Source: Cytobacillus eiseniae (GTDB taxonomy: Bacteria; Bacillota; Bacilli; Bacillales; Cytobacillaceae). From it: 45,394 nt of DNA. This document shows, in pieces, positions 33,117 through 41,884 of this stretch. The stretch is taken from the NCBI RefSeq assembly GCF_017874625.1, contig NZ_JAGIKZ010000029.1, positions 1 through 45,394 of the forward strand, read 5' to 3'. The first letter of the stretch is position 1. The number at the start of each line of letters is the position of its first letter. A program made the translations under genes and the position numbers. The notes under the pieces were generated by a model that was given only the letters and a program-made list of their open reading frames with translations, had not been told where the DNA came from and did no database searches.

Positions 33117-33264
33117 TTTTCACACTTAGCGAAATCAACTGTGTATCCATTTCTCCCCCAAAATGTATATTGCTGTACACAAGCAATTGTGCCGTACAAT
33201 ATACAAATTGTACTAAAAATCCCCCTTGAAATATTAGTCACAATCCCTTTATATCAACAAAATA

Positions 33265-33295
33265 GACCTTCAAATCCCCTTATAATTTGAAGGTC
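33265..33295. other. Perfect 11-bp stem-loop
   Basis: GACCTTCAAAT (33265-33275) pairs with ATTTGAAGGTC (33285-33295). Terminator-like but without a strong T-run; about 150 bases upstream of the DUF3231 gene. A longer imperfect dyad (TGTATATTG/CAATATACA, about 33164-33205) lies just before it. Confidence 0.5.
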
Positions 33296-33442
33296 ATCTT
33301 GCATTACATTCTTTAATGATTTCGGTTGTTGAAGATTTGTCTCTTTTTTGTAATAGATTAAAGTTAAATAGTTGCTACTTAATAATTTCTTTTATTTTGT
33401 GAGATATTATGCCAGACGGATTAAATACAGGAGGAATGTTCG

Positions 33443-34450
33443 ATGGAAACCAATCACGACCATGTATTGTTAACCTCTGCCGAATTATCTTATATGTGGA
33501 CTACATACCTTTCGGATAGTATGGCAATTTGTGTGTTTAAATATTTTCTTAAACATATGGAAGATGAGGAGATTAAATCTTTAGTCATATTAGCTATGCA
33601 ATTATCAGAAGAACATATTCGCTTTATTAGTGAAACTTTCTCAAAAGAAAAGATTCAAATTCCACAAGGTTTTACCGATCAAGATGTGAACTTAGAGGCA
33701 AAGCGCCTATTTACCGACGTCTTTTATTTAAAGTATTTAAAGCAAACAGCCAAAGCTGGATTAACCGCATATGGGAGAGTATTACAGAGCACATATCGTC
33801 AAGATATTCTAGACTTCTTTAACACTTGTATAAAAGAAACAAGTGATCTAAATACGAAAGCAACTCAACTGCTACTAGAAAAAGGATTAGCGATGCGTCC
33901 TCCTACCATTCCATATCCTAATAAGATTGAATTTGTTCATAAACAATCCTTTATATTAGAAGGACTTGGGAGAAGAAAAGCATTCACAGGTTCAGAAATT
34001 ACGAATTTGCACTCAAATATACTAACAAATTATTTAGGCACTGCCTTAGCAACTGCCTTTAGCCAAGTAGCAGAATCAAATAAGGTACAGAACTACTTTT
34101 TAAGAGGAAAAGAAATTGCACTCAAACATATTAAAGTATTTGGTTCTTATTTAGAGATGTGCTCGCTTCCATTGCCGATGTCATATAACCAAGATGTGAC
34201 GGAATCCAAGGAATCGCCTTTTTCCGATAAGCTAATGATGTTTCATTTTAGTCTGATGATTTATGCTGGAATTGGGAATTACGGCGTGTCCATTTCCGAA
34301 AGCCAAAGAAGCGATATGAATGTCGATTATTCTCGCTTAATGGCTGAAGTGATGAAGTATTCGGAGGATGGTGCCAATCTAATGATTGCGAATGAATGGA
34401 TGGAGCAGCCGCCCTTAGCTGCTAACCGAAGCGATTTGGCTAAGGGGTAG
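33443..34450 (+). CDS. DUF3231 family protein
   Basis: 335 residues in two similar helical halves (about 1-165 and 170-330), each with a LTSAELSYMWTTYLSD / FTGSEITNLHSNILTNYLGT-like start, followed by a bundle with conserved His/Glu (SEEHIRFI, ALKHIKVFGSYLE). This matches DUF3231, a Bacillus-specific double ferritin-like helical bundle of unknown function, frequent in sporeformers. The start ATG 33443 has AGGAGG eight bases upstream. Stand-alone gene with a following hairpin. Confidence 0.88.
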   Translation: METNHDHVLLTSAELSYMWTTYLSDSMAICVFKYFLKHMEDEEIKSLVILAMQLSEEHIRFISETFSKEKIQIPQGFTDQDVNLEAKRLFTDVFYLKYLKQTAKAGLTAYGRVLQSTYRQDILDFFNTCIKETSDLNTKATQLLLEKGLAMRPPTIPYPNKIEFVHKQSFILEGLGRRKAFTGSEITNLHSNILTNYLGTALATAFSQVAESNKVQNYFLRGKEIALKHIKVFGSYLEMCSLPLPMSYNQDVTESKESPFSDKLMMFHFSLMIYAGIGNYGVSISESQRSDMNVDYSRLMAEVMKYSEDGANLMIANEWMEQPPLAANRSDLAKG

Positions 34451-34501
34451 AAGGACAAGGGATATGGGAAGAATCTTATATTTTTATTTTCCAATGCAAT
34501 A

Positions 34502-34547
34502 AGCTGAAAATATACAAATATTCATTCAGATTTCTATATTTTCAGCT
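34502..34547 (+). terminator. Stem-loop after the DUF3231 gene
   Basis: AGCTGAAAATAT (34502-34513) pairs perfectly with ATATTTTCAGCT (34536-34547), followed by AGTTTTC. It lies between two convergent genes. Confidence 0.65.
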
Positions 34548-34585
34548 AGTTTTCATTATAAAAGGCAAAAAAAGCGCGTTAAAAT

Positions 34586-35857
34586 TCATTTTCCAAGTTT
34601 CTCTCGTCCAGCCTCATCCCCTTTTTCCTTAACAGACAAAATGCCAAATAAGCCAATCATCGAAAAAACAACAGGAGCGATGAATCCATAGAAATAGCCA
34701 TCACTCACACTGCCAGAGACAAGTTGAAAATGATCCAATATTTTGCCGAAAATACTTGGCAGCAAGACGGCGCTTAGAAAGCCACCAGTATTGGCAAATC
34801 CGGAAACGATGCCCGATTCTTTGATCGGAAACGTTTGTCGAACGATTGCAAAGGTTAATGCACTTGCTCCATAACCAAAACCAATAATAAAAAAAAGCAG
34901 CGTAAGCAAGTATAATGGCGGATGCCCTTTATACATAAGAAAAACAGACCAGCTCAATAAAATGATTAGGTGGACAACCGCATATGGCCGTTTAATCGTT
35001 TCTAGCTTGCTTGAAATCCAGCTTGTTAAAGGCGCACCAATTAGTGCACCGATCAACCCAATCATAATGAGCTGGCTTGCGTCTAAACGGCTCATTCCAT
35101 ACATTTCCATTCCATAAGGCACAGACCACGAACTAATAAAACCCACATAAGCTCCTACAACGCCAAAGTGACAAAAGAATAAGGCCCACGCTTGCCGATT
35201 TGAAAAAATCTTTTGTAGGATCGAAGCTGTTTTTTCACGATGAATGTCATTTTTTTCAGCTTCGGACTCATGAAGCAACAGATGTTTTGGTTTTTTTATG
35301 AGTGTGAAATAAAGCAGGATACTACATAAACAGAGCAGCAGCCCCGCTGAAAAAAAAGCAGCTCTCCACCCAAGAAAATCAATCCATTCGGAAAAAGGAA
35401 CGGTCGCTAAAAGAAAGCCCAAGCTTCCTGTCATTCCCGCCAGCCCAATTAAACGGACAAATTCCTTTGCCCGAAACCATTGGCTTAAGATGAGCACCAT
35501 ATTCACCCAAATAGTTGCATCCCCAGTCCCTGTTAAGATTCTAGCAAAAAACAGGACAAATTCTTGTGTACTGAGGCTATAAATAATGGTTCCTACCCCA
35601 GTAAGCATCGCACCAATAATCAGAAAAAAATTGGGCCCATACCGATCTGCCAATATCCCCATCGGAATTTGCAAACTCGTGTACACAAAAAATTGAATAC
35701 TTGTCAGCAAACCAATCGTCGCTGCAGTCACTTGAAAATCCTGCATCAATTGGTCTGTAATCAACCCTGGAGCTGTTCGTTGACTGGCCATTAATAAATA
35801 AGTAAACAGGACTGTAGCAAAGACAACCCATCTAAATTGGCTATTTTGTTTATCCAA
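34586..35857 (-). CDS. MFS transporter
   Basis: 423 residues with 12 predicted membrane helices. The MFS loop motif between helices 2 and 3 is MGILADRYGPNFFL, and helix 4 has FARILTGTGDATIW. The overall type is like anion:cation symporter or nitrate/nitrite-like MFS members (RTAPGLITDQLMQDFQ at the first helix), but the substrate cannot be inferred. The start is a TTG at 35857 with AGGAGA nine bases upstream. Monocistronic, convergent with the DUF3231 gene. The 35858-36236 gap behind it contains no recognisable gene besides the short ORF at 36195. Confidence 0.88.
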   Translation of the reverse strand: MDKQNSQFRWVVFATVLFTYLLMASQRTAPGLITDQLMQDFQVTAATIGLLTSIQFFVYTSLQIPMGILADRYGPNFFLIIGAMLTGVGTIIYSLSTQEFVLFFARILTGTGDATIWVNMVLILSQWFRAKEFVRLIGLAGMTGSLGFLLATVPFSEWIDFLGWRAAFFSAGLLLCLCSILLYFTLIKKPKHLLLHESEAEKNDIHREKTASILQKIFSNRQAWALFFCHFGVVGAYVGFISSWSVPYGMEMYGMSRLDASQLIMIGLIGALIGAPLTSWISSKLETIKRPYAVVHLIILLSWSVFLMYKGHPPLYLLTLLFFIIGFGYGASALTFAIVRQTFPIKESGIVSGFANTGGFLSAVLLPSIFGKILDHFQLVSGSVSDGYFYGFIAPVVFSMIGLFGILSVKEKGDEAGREKLGK

Positions 35858-36194
35858 TGATTTCTTCTCCTGTTAGTTTTTACTTTATGTATATGGCATT
35901 TCCCCAACAGTAGAAATCATTTTTTAACAAAAATAAATGCAAGCGTGCAAAAAAAAGGAGGACGCGTCACTACCCTTTTCTTCTTCTTCGTCTATATCAA
36001 GTTCTTTCACTCAATTTTTAAGGATTCAAACTGTAGTTTCAAATTTCTTATCCGGTCCTATTCTCCAGACATCTCCCAAACGGGAAAGTAAATGTTATTA
36101 TATGCCTGTAATTCTTTTAAATATAGGTTAATAGTATCACTTTTTGTTTCCTATCATCCTAACTAGCCCGAATTGATCATCAAAAAAGGAGATT

Positions 36195-36278
36195 ATGATA
36201 ATCTGTTTATTTTTTCTTTTATTTCTCTCACTTCCTCTATTTGTATGTTGCTATATCGGCAATGAGATTTTCTGGTAA
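36195..36278 (+). CDS. Possible 27-residue hydrophobic peptide
   Basis: ATG 36195 has AAAGGAG six to seven bases upstream. The peptide starts MIICLFFLLFLSLPLFVCC and ends YIGNEIFW; a short membrane peptide. It overlaps the 3' end of the Rpn fragment on the opposite strand. Hydrophobic peptides of this size are sometimes type I toxins, but there is no sign of an antisense RNA promoter and the codons could be a shadow of the Rpn fragment's 3' region. Low support. Confidence 0.2.
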   Translation: MIICLFFLLFLSLPLFVCCYIGNEIFW

Positions 36279-36542
36279 TCCTTTCTTCACCATTTCAAAA
36301 ATCATTCGTTCAACTTTTATCATCCCTTGTTCGATCCCTTGTTCATTTCCCTTTTCTAGACCTCTTTCATAATAGGAATTCGGCAATTTAAGGACTTGTT
36401 TCTCTTCGTCTTTTGGGAGTTTGGTTATTTCTTCTATCATTCGAGCTTCCTCCTCTTCATTTAGTCGTAAATACGTTTCGAAAAATCCGTAAAGAAGTTC
36501 CATTCTGGCAGGATTTAATTCCATTTTACTTAGCATACGCAA
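36237..36542 (-). pseudogene. C-terminal fragment of an Rpn-family nuclease/transposase
   Basis: 101 codons reading RMLSKMELNPARMELLYGFF, YLRLNEEEE and LPNSYYERGLEKGNEQG, then the repetitive GIEQGMIK tail and a final helix. This is the C-terminal third of the Rpn (recombination-promoting nuclease, PD-(D/E)XK) family, normally about 280-300 residues. The frame begins after a TAA only three codons upstream of a TTG, so the whole nuclease domain is missing. Treat as a headless remnant; it cannot be an active nuclease. Confidence 0.75.
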
Positions 36543-36561
36543 GAATTAAAGCTTTACTTAT

Positions 36562-36604
36562 AAAAAATGCCTCAGCCATCGTAATTAGCTGAAGCACTTT
36601 TTTC
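36562..36604. terminator. Bidirectional terminator
   Basis: TGCCTCAGC (36568-36576) pairs with GCTGAAGCA (36588-36596) with one mismatch; six A precede and six or more T follow, so it serves the minus-strand fusion gene and possibly plus-strand transcripts. Confidence 0.75.
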
Positions 36605-36686
36605 TCTTACAAGCTCCCTAGGTCAATCAAGCTCCTGTACTTCATTGTCATTCACCTATTCCCCGGAAATAAATTCATGAAAAATA

Positions 36687-38699
36687 TTAATCCAACTTAA
36701 TCTCCACTGCATCGTCCACATATTTTGTCGTGTTATATCCGAAAATCTCCAAACTTTTAGGGATCACTTTTTCCTCGAAGTTTTCATTTTGCATTTCAAT
36801 ATTTTGAACTGTTGTCAAATAGCGGGGCCACTCTAGCGTCTCATATTGAATATTGCCACGATTCAAATCGTATTCCTTCCCGCTTTTATCAACGAGCATA
36901 TATTCGGCTCCTGTTACATATGTAATCATTGCATTTTCATTCTCGTCAATTACTTGTACATGAAAGGAATCATATGGGCGATTTTTCGTTTGATGATCAC
37001 TTAGCACCATATTGCTTGGTCTGCCAATTTCCAATGAATCAATGGAGATCGTACTGCCTGCGTATTCAAATGATTGCGGATATCCTTTTGAATGATCAAG
37101 TTCAATCGATTGATGTTCATTAACTGATAAAAGAATGGAGCCAAATCGAACAAGTACTTCTTTTGGATTTTTTTCAAATAGTGGAGGGAATTGTGCTTGA
37201 TATCCATTTCCCATGCTATATGGATCGATCTCTAGTTTCTTCCCATTCACCTCTATACTGTCAAAATTAACATAATCAATCCGCTTCTCAAATTGTTCAT
37301 TGAGAATCGCATACTGAAGAAGCGTCGCCGTTGGAGCAATCGTAAATTTATTAAAATAGATCGGAATTCCTTCAATTTCTATCTCCTCGTCTATTTCATA
37401 TTCGACAGAAGCATATTTTGTTACAGGGATCTCAAACTTCCACTCCCCTTTTTCATATTCACTTCCCTCGTAAACCCGATAACCATCTGGCCTTGAAGGA
37501 TCGTAGACCAACTTCTGAAGTTTGGTCACATTCAGTTCAATCGTTGCATTTTCCTCTGTAAGTGGAAGAAGACTCATTTTTCCATGGTATACATTCTTTG
37601 CATCATCATGTTGGGTAGGCAGATAGTATTTTGGATAGGTTGTGTTATCCATAATGTCACTTTCGTTTTCAACCCAAGCCCCTTCTTGGAAATTCATCAC
37701 ATATTGATTCTCTTCCTTCATATCCTCAATTTCGTAAAAAATAAGCGTCTGCACATCATCGGCAATGGCACTCTTGATTGTTACTTTCACCCCATTATTT
37801 TCCGCTACTAGATCTAACCTTTCACCATAATCATGCTGAAGAAGTTGGCGCAGCTCTGGATCTTCTTCTGTCCATGAATAATAAAGCTTGGAGAACCAGC
37901 CAGTAAGAAATCCCGCAAAGATGAACAGTGCGAAAACACTAGCAAAAATAAGACCGATTTTCTTTTGCTTCTTCCCCCTCAACTGCCTGCGCTCTTCCTT
38001 TTCTACCAACCTCTCTTTCACTTTCGCCATGAAGGCTGCTGGCATATGAACTTCTTCAAACAGTTCAGGTAGTTTTAACATCACCTCTTGAAAGATAGCC
38101 AAATCCTCCTGACAGCTGCGACAATGATAAATATGTATCTCAAAATCTACCTTTTTCGAACGATCGAGCGTTCTTCCTAAATAGTCTATGTAAAGTGAAT
38201 GATTTTCCTTACAGCCATCAAACGGTATTCCATCTCCCAATTGTTCTCGAAGCGACTGGATGCCAGTGAACAAAAATTTCTTCATTTCCTCAACAGAAGC
38301 TTGGAGGATTTCGGCTCCTTCCTCTAGTGAAAATCCGATTCCATACGTAAGGATAATCGCTTCTTTTTCCTTCTCTTTCATTTGATCAAGTATTTTGAAC
38401 ACATCAAGACGACGTTCACTTTCCTCTGATCGCTTGGCTGAAAGCTCCCTGCATATATGTATAAAAAGCGAAGCAACCCACACTTCCAATGATGATTCTC
38501 TTTTTAATCGTGGCAGTTCTTTCTGTATTTTTATAATCACATGATAAAACAGCTCTTCCATTTGCTCTTGATTTTTAAGATAAGACGAACCAAGTATATA
38601 AAATGATTCTTTATTTTGATCAAACCAATCAATAATCGATTCCAAACTCATTGATAAATCTGCAGTGAGTCGATTCGAATCTATTTTTTCTGGGATCAT
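36687..38699 (-). CDS. Fused sigma-like, zinc-finger anti-sigma, membrane and DUF4179 protein
   Basis: 670 residues. Residues about 20-90 resemble ECF sigma region 2 (NQEQMEELFYHVIIKIQKEL, SSLEVWVASLFIHICRELSA) and 100-155 region 4 (LDQMKEKEKEAIILTYGIG, SLEEGAEILQASVEEMKKFL). A zinc-finger anti-sigma motif follows (GCKEN then HIYHCRSC, an HxxxCxxC). A basic stretch leads to one membrane helix (about 250-270, IGLIFASVFALFIFAGFL), and the rest is an extracellular DUF4179-type domain. In most genomes these are separate sigma and anti-sigma genes. ATG 38699 has AGGGGG. No separate sigma gene is adjacent, so either the fused part is degenerate or it is released by proteolysis. I see no internal frameshift. 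Confidence 0.85.
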   Translation of the reverse strand: MIPEKIDSNRLTADLSMSLESIIDWFDQNKESFYILGSSYLKNQEQMEELFYHVIIKIQKELPRLKRESSLEVWVASLFIHICRELSAKRSEESERRLDVFKILDQMKEKEKEAIILTYGIGFSLEEGAEILQASVEEMKKFLFTGIQSLREQLGDGIPFDGCKENHSLYIDYLGRTLDRSKKVDFEIHIYHCRSCQEDLAIFQEVMLKLPELFEEVHMPAAFMAKVKERLVEKEERRQLRGKKQKKIGLIFASVFALFIFAGFLTGWFSKLYYSWTEEDPELRQLLQHDYGERLDLVAENNGVKVTIKSAIADDVQTLIFYEIEDMKEENQYVMNFQEGAWVENESDIMDNTTYPKYYLPTQHDDAKNVYHGKMSLLPLTEENATIELNVTKLQKLVYDPSRPDGYRVYEGSEYEKGEWKFEIPVTKYASVEYEIDEEIEIEGIPIYFNKFTIAPTATLLQYAILNEQFEKRIDYVNFDSIEVNGKKLEIDPYSMGNGYQAQFPPLFEKNPKEVLVRFGSILLSVNEHQSIELDHSKGYPQSFEYAGSTISIDSLEIGRPSNMVLSDHQTKNRPYDSFHVQVIDENENAMITYVTGAEYMLVDKSGKEYDLNRGNIQYETLEWPRYLTTVQNIEMQNENFEEKVIPKSLEIFGYNTTKYVDDAVEIKLD

Positions 38700-38860
38700 A
38701 TCGGTGTCCCCCTTTACCTATCTCTTCCATTCTATCATGATGCAACTATTATTTTACATATTTTTCATTTAGCTTTTGCCTTCAAGGGAGGAACATCGAG
38801 TCACTTTTCTTAAAATCCCCACCGAGCATTGAACTTTTCAACTTTTCTTATCAAAAGAAA

Positions 38861-38905
38861 AAAAGTGAACAAATCTCCTAATTTTATCAGGATTCGCCCA
38901 CTTTT
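38861..38905 (-). terminator. Terminator of the MATE gene
   Basis: AAAGTG and AAATC in the left arm pair with GATT and CACTTTT in the right (to 38905), with inner CCTA/AGG pairing and mismatches; the minus strand ends in TTTTTTTC. It is 14 bases past the stop of the MATE gene. Confidence 0.65.
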
Positions 38906-38918
38906 CTCAATTTTCCCA

Positions 38919-40289
38919 CTATCCTCTATTTGTTGCCGTTTCATACTTCACAGCCTTCTTCTTAAACCAAGGTTTAGATAACCAGCGCCTTAAGGCAAAG
39001 ATTCCACGAATCCATTCATCCATCCCTTGTGCCAGCCAAATTCCTAGCAAACCTAATCCAAAGATTACGCCAAAAAGATAGCTAAATACAACGGCAACTC
39101 CCCACATGCAAATCACGCCAATAACTACAGGGAAACGAACATCGCCGACTGATTTTAAAGACCCCATCAGAACAATATTCATCGCACGGCCAGGTTCAAT
39201 AAATACAATCGCCCATAGTACGGGAAGTCCGATCGAAATGATGCTCGCTTCATCTGTAAATACTGCTAATACCGGCTCTCCTGTAAGTGCAATGGCAAGC
39301 GACACCGCTAACGAAACGACCATCGAAATTTTTAATGTCTTCAGTCCTCGTTTTAAGGTTCGATCGTAGTCCTCTGCGCCAATATAACGTGCGATTAGCA
39401 GCTGAGTTCCTTGTGCAATCGCCATCGTGAATAAAAAGCAGAGCATGGAAAGATTGAGAATATACACACGAGCCGCCAATGCATCGTCTCCGATCATCGC
39501 AACAAAGCTCGTGATCACAATTTGTGAAAGCTGATAAGAAAGATTTTCTCCTGCAGACGGAATGCCGATGTGGAAGATTTCCTTTATATCTGTTTTATGA
39601 ATAGAAAAAGCATCTTTTATCGAAAACTTTAAATCTAATATTCTATAAACAAAGTAAAGCAGAGCGAGAACGAGGAAAACCCTCGCAACGATAATCGAAT
39701 ACGAAACCCCTGCAACCCCTGTTATAGGCAAACCAAACCAGCCTTTAATCGCAATAAAATAACCAGTCGCACTAATGATATTCATGATCACCGTCATAAT
39801 CATCGCTTCTTTTGTATGGCCATAGCTGCGCAAAACAGCACTCAAGGCAAGGGAAATCGCTTCAAGTACGAGCGAGAAACCAGTAATCGTTAGAAACGTA
39901 AGTGCATAGTCATAAATCTCTCCACTTAACCCATAAAATCGCAAAAACACATCACCGAACGAGACAACAACGACTGTCATAATCACGCCAACCCATAAAT
40001 TGATCCCAAAAGCTGAGCGTGCAAGCTGACGTGCCCGTTTCAACTGGTTTCCACCTAAATTTTGACCAATTAAAATCATCGCCCCAATAACGGTTACATT
40101 AAAAATGAGGATAAAAATATTTATAACCTGATTAGCTACCCCCACACCCGCAACAGCCTTATCCGAATACCCACTCAAAATTAACGTCGCAATAATCCCA
40201 ACACTCATATGCAGAGTAAGTTCGATAAAAAGCGGCCAGGTAATACTAAACAACGATTGATTTTGATACTTGTTATTTTTACTTGTCAA
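38919..40289 (-). CDS. MATE-family efflux transporter
   Basis: 456 residues with 12 membrane helices in two similar bundles: first half VGVANQVINIFILIFNVTVI, MILIGQNLGGNQLKRARQLA; second half HIGIPSAGENLSYQLSQIVI, GTQLLIARYIGAEDYDRTLKRG. These are typical MATE (multidrug and toxic compound extrusion) features; export uses Na+ or H+. The start is a TTG at 40289 with AAGAAGGG seven bases upstream. Only 30 bases separate it from a divergent plus-strand ORF, so the two promoters would have to overlap. Substrate unknown. Confidence 0.9.
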   Translation of the reverse strand: MTSKNNKYQNQSLFSITWPLFIELTLHMSVGIIATLILSGYSDKAVAGVGVANQVINIFILIFNVTVIGAMILIGQNLGGNQLKRARQLARSAFGINLWVGVIMTVVVVSFGDVFLRFYGLSGEIYDYALTFLTITGFSLVLEAISLALSAVLRSYGHTKEAMIMTVIMNIISATGYFIAIKGWFGLPITGVAGVSYSIIVARVFLVLALLYFVYRILDLKFSIKDAFSIHKTDIKEIFHIGIPSAGENLSYQLSQIVITSFVAMIGDDALAARVYILNLSMLCFLFTMAIAQGTQLLIARYIGAEDYDRTLKRGLKTLKISMVVSLAVSLAIALTGEPVLAVFTDEASIISIGLPVLWAIVFIEPGRAMNIVLMGSLKSVGDVRFPVVIGVICMWGVAVVFSYLFGVIFGLGLLGIWLAQGMDEWIRGIFALRRWLSKPWFKKKAVKYETATNRG

Positions 40290-40319
40290 TAGTTAACCCT
40301 TCTTTTCTAGGAGCTTATA

Positions 40320-40535
40320 ATGAAATTTAGTTTACCTAAAATCTGCTTAAAAGGAAATAGACAAGTTTATACAACTGTCACACGGAAGCGACCTATGAGA
40401 CAAAAGTTTGTGATAAAAATAGGGAATGATCCCATTGAACTGGTCTATGAGATGAATGCTTCTCAAAGATTGTTATATAAGGTGTATTGCATTTATAATG
40501 AAATTAAGGAAAGGAAGAAAATTCTATTCTTATAG
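40320..40535 (+). CDS. Small hypothetical protein (71 aa)
   Basis: ATG 40320 has AGGAG seven bases upstream. The protein is basic (MKFSLPKICLKGNRQVYTTV, then KIGNDPIELVYEMNASQRLL) with a helical, Lys-rich end. No family recognised. Thirty bases later a second small ORF with a good ribosome binding site begins in the same direction, so the two might be co-transcribed. It is divergent from the MATE gene with only 30 bases between the starts, which leaves little room for a promoter; that lowers confidence. Confidence 0.45.
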   Translation: MKFSLPKICLKGNRQVYTTVTRKRPMRQKFVIKIGNDPIELVYEMNASQRLLYKVYCIYNEIKERKKILFL

Positions 40536-40564
40536 AATTAAAGAAAATTTATGGAGGCATGTAA

Positions 40565-40738
40565 ATGTTCTGGATGATCTTAGGAATACTATTTATGTTG
40601 TATGTAATTTACAGTCTATCGGATATTAAATATCAATTAAAGATGATTACAAAGCATCTTGATGTCAAAGAAAAGGATATATATAAGATAACTAATGAAG
40701 AAATTGAAATTGAATTAGAAGATGAATTTAAAAAGTAG
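40565..40738 (+). CDS. Small single-pass membrane protein (57 aa)
   Basis: ATG 40565 is preceded by TGGAGGC. The peptide has one N-terminal membrane helix (MFWMILGILFMLYVIYS), an amphipathic segment (DIKYQLKMITKHL) and a strongly acidic tail (NEEIEIELEDEF). The helix-plus-IKxQL design repeats that of the frameshifted ORF at 6440-6564. Small proteins of this shape are common in Bacillus and are usually of unknown function. Clear start and coherent composition support it as a gene despite its length. Confidence 0.6.
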   Translation: MFWMILGILFMLYVIYSLSDIKYQLKMITKHLDVKEKDIYKITNEEIEIELEDEFKK

Positions 40739-40823
40739 ACATCTACTACCTTATCTGACCATGTTCGAAGGAAAATAAATAGTTGACTTCATAATACAGG
40801 ACTTTTTATACACTTCTCAATTC

Positions 40824-40857
40824 GTAGGGAAACACAGGCCCTCTCTGTTTCCCCTAC
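40824..40857. terminator. Stem-loop after the acetamidase gene
   Basis: GTAGGGAAACA (40824-40834) pairs with TGTTTCCCCTAC (40846-40857) with one bulged C. No clear T-run. It is located 14 bases past the stop of the acetamidase gene and about 85 bases past the small membrane protein gene. Confidence 0.5.
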
Positions 40858-40870
40858 CTACCAACCAAGC

Positions 40871-41770
40871 CTAAATCAACTCCACACCCAATTGCTTTAA
40901 CAGCCACTTTGGCACGACCATTCGAGCGGTCATCAAGGGATCAACAATTTGGCATACTTCCACTTGACCTGCTGCACTCATGAGCATCGTGACTTCGCTT
41001 AACGGACGTCCTGTTTTATTGACAATAAGGTCAATCATTTCCTCTGTTGCGATTTTACATGCTTCATCCAATGTTTCCGCTGAAACAATTTGTGTCACGA
41101 CCTCTTCTGTCTCTAGCATTGGATGACGCAGCTTTACATCCTTAAGCACTTCAAGCGTAACCGTCGCTTTGCCGGGAATTTCGATGCCAGATACACTAAC
41201 CTCGCCATCCCCCATTGCTGCATGAAAATCACCTAAACCAAATAAGGCGCCTTCTACGAAAATAGGAAAATATAAGGTTGCCCCCTCTGTCACCATTTTA
41301 TTATCCATATTTCCCCCATGCGCACCAGGTGTTCCGCAGTTCACACCTTCACCAGATGGCGCCACTCCGATCACTCCAATCATTGGATTTAATGGAATCT
41401 CAATCTCATTAAAAAGCGCTTTTCCATCACGGATCGGAATAATTTTGGCTTCCATTTGTTCAATCCGATGCCCCATTACACCTAGATTTGGCCCAACAAC
41501 CATAACACCTTGATCTTGAATTTCCAGCTTTTCAATTTTCACCTTCAGCACATCACCAGGCTTTGCCCCTTCAACAAAAATAGGCCCAGTCGCTGGATTA
41601 ATTCGATTCCAATCAATTTCAGCAACAACCGTATCCGCCGATTGGATTTGATTTTGGAAGCAATCATATGTTTCCATTTCAATCGTCGTTCCAGATGCAA
41701 CCGTTTTAACTGGCTTATTTGATTTACTAAATTCATAAATAATTCCTGATTGGCATGATATTGTTTCCAT
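40871..41770 (-). CDS. Acetamidase/formamidase family protein
   Basis: About 299 residues matching the FmdA/AmdA family (PF03069): TVVAEIDWNRINPATGPIFV, EGAKPGDVLKVKIEKLEI, GVIGVAPSGEGVNCGTPGAH with GGNMD, and FGLGDFHAAMGDGEVSVSG. Members hydrolyse formamide or short-chain amides to ammonia and the acid, and are cytoplasmic zinc enzymes. The start is the ATG at 41770 (METISC) with GAGGAGG six bases upstream, not the upstream ATG at 41785. It is a single gene; no amide transporter is adjacent. The substrate is not certain. Confidence 0.9.
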   Translation of the reverse strand: METISCQSGIIYEFSKSNKPVKTVASGTTIEMETYDCFQNQIQSADTVVAEIDWNRINPATGPIFVEGAKPGDVLKVKIEKLEIQDQGVMVVGPNLGVMGHRIEQMEAKIIPIRDGKALFNEIEIPLNPMIGVIGVAPSGEGVNCGTPGAHGGNMDNKMVTEGATLYFPIFVEGALFGLGDFHAAMGDGEVSVSGIEIPGKATVTLEVLKDVKLRHPMLETEEVVTQIVSAETLDEACKIATEEMIDLIVNKTGRPLSEVTMLMSAAGQVEVCQIVDPLMTARMVVPKWLLKQLGVELI

Positions 41771-41884
41771 ATGAATCCTCCTCAAATAAAATGAATATCT
41801 TAACTTGTTTCATTAGATACTAACATAGTATTAATTATAAAAAAATTCAAATTATTAAAACCTTAAGATAAATACATTTGACAC

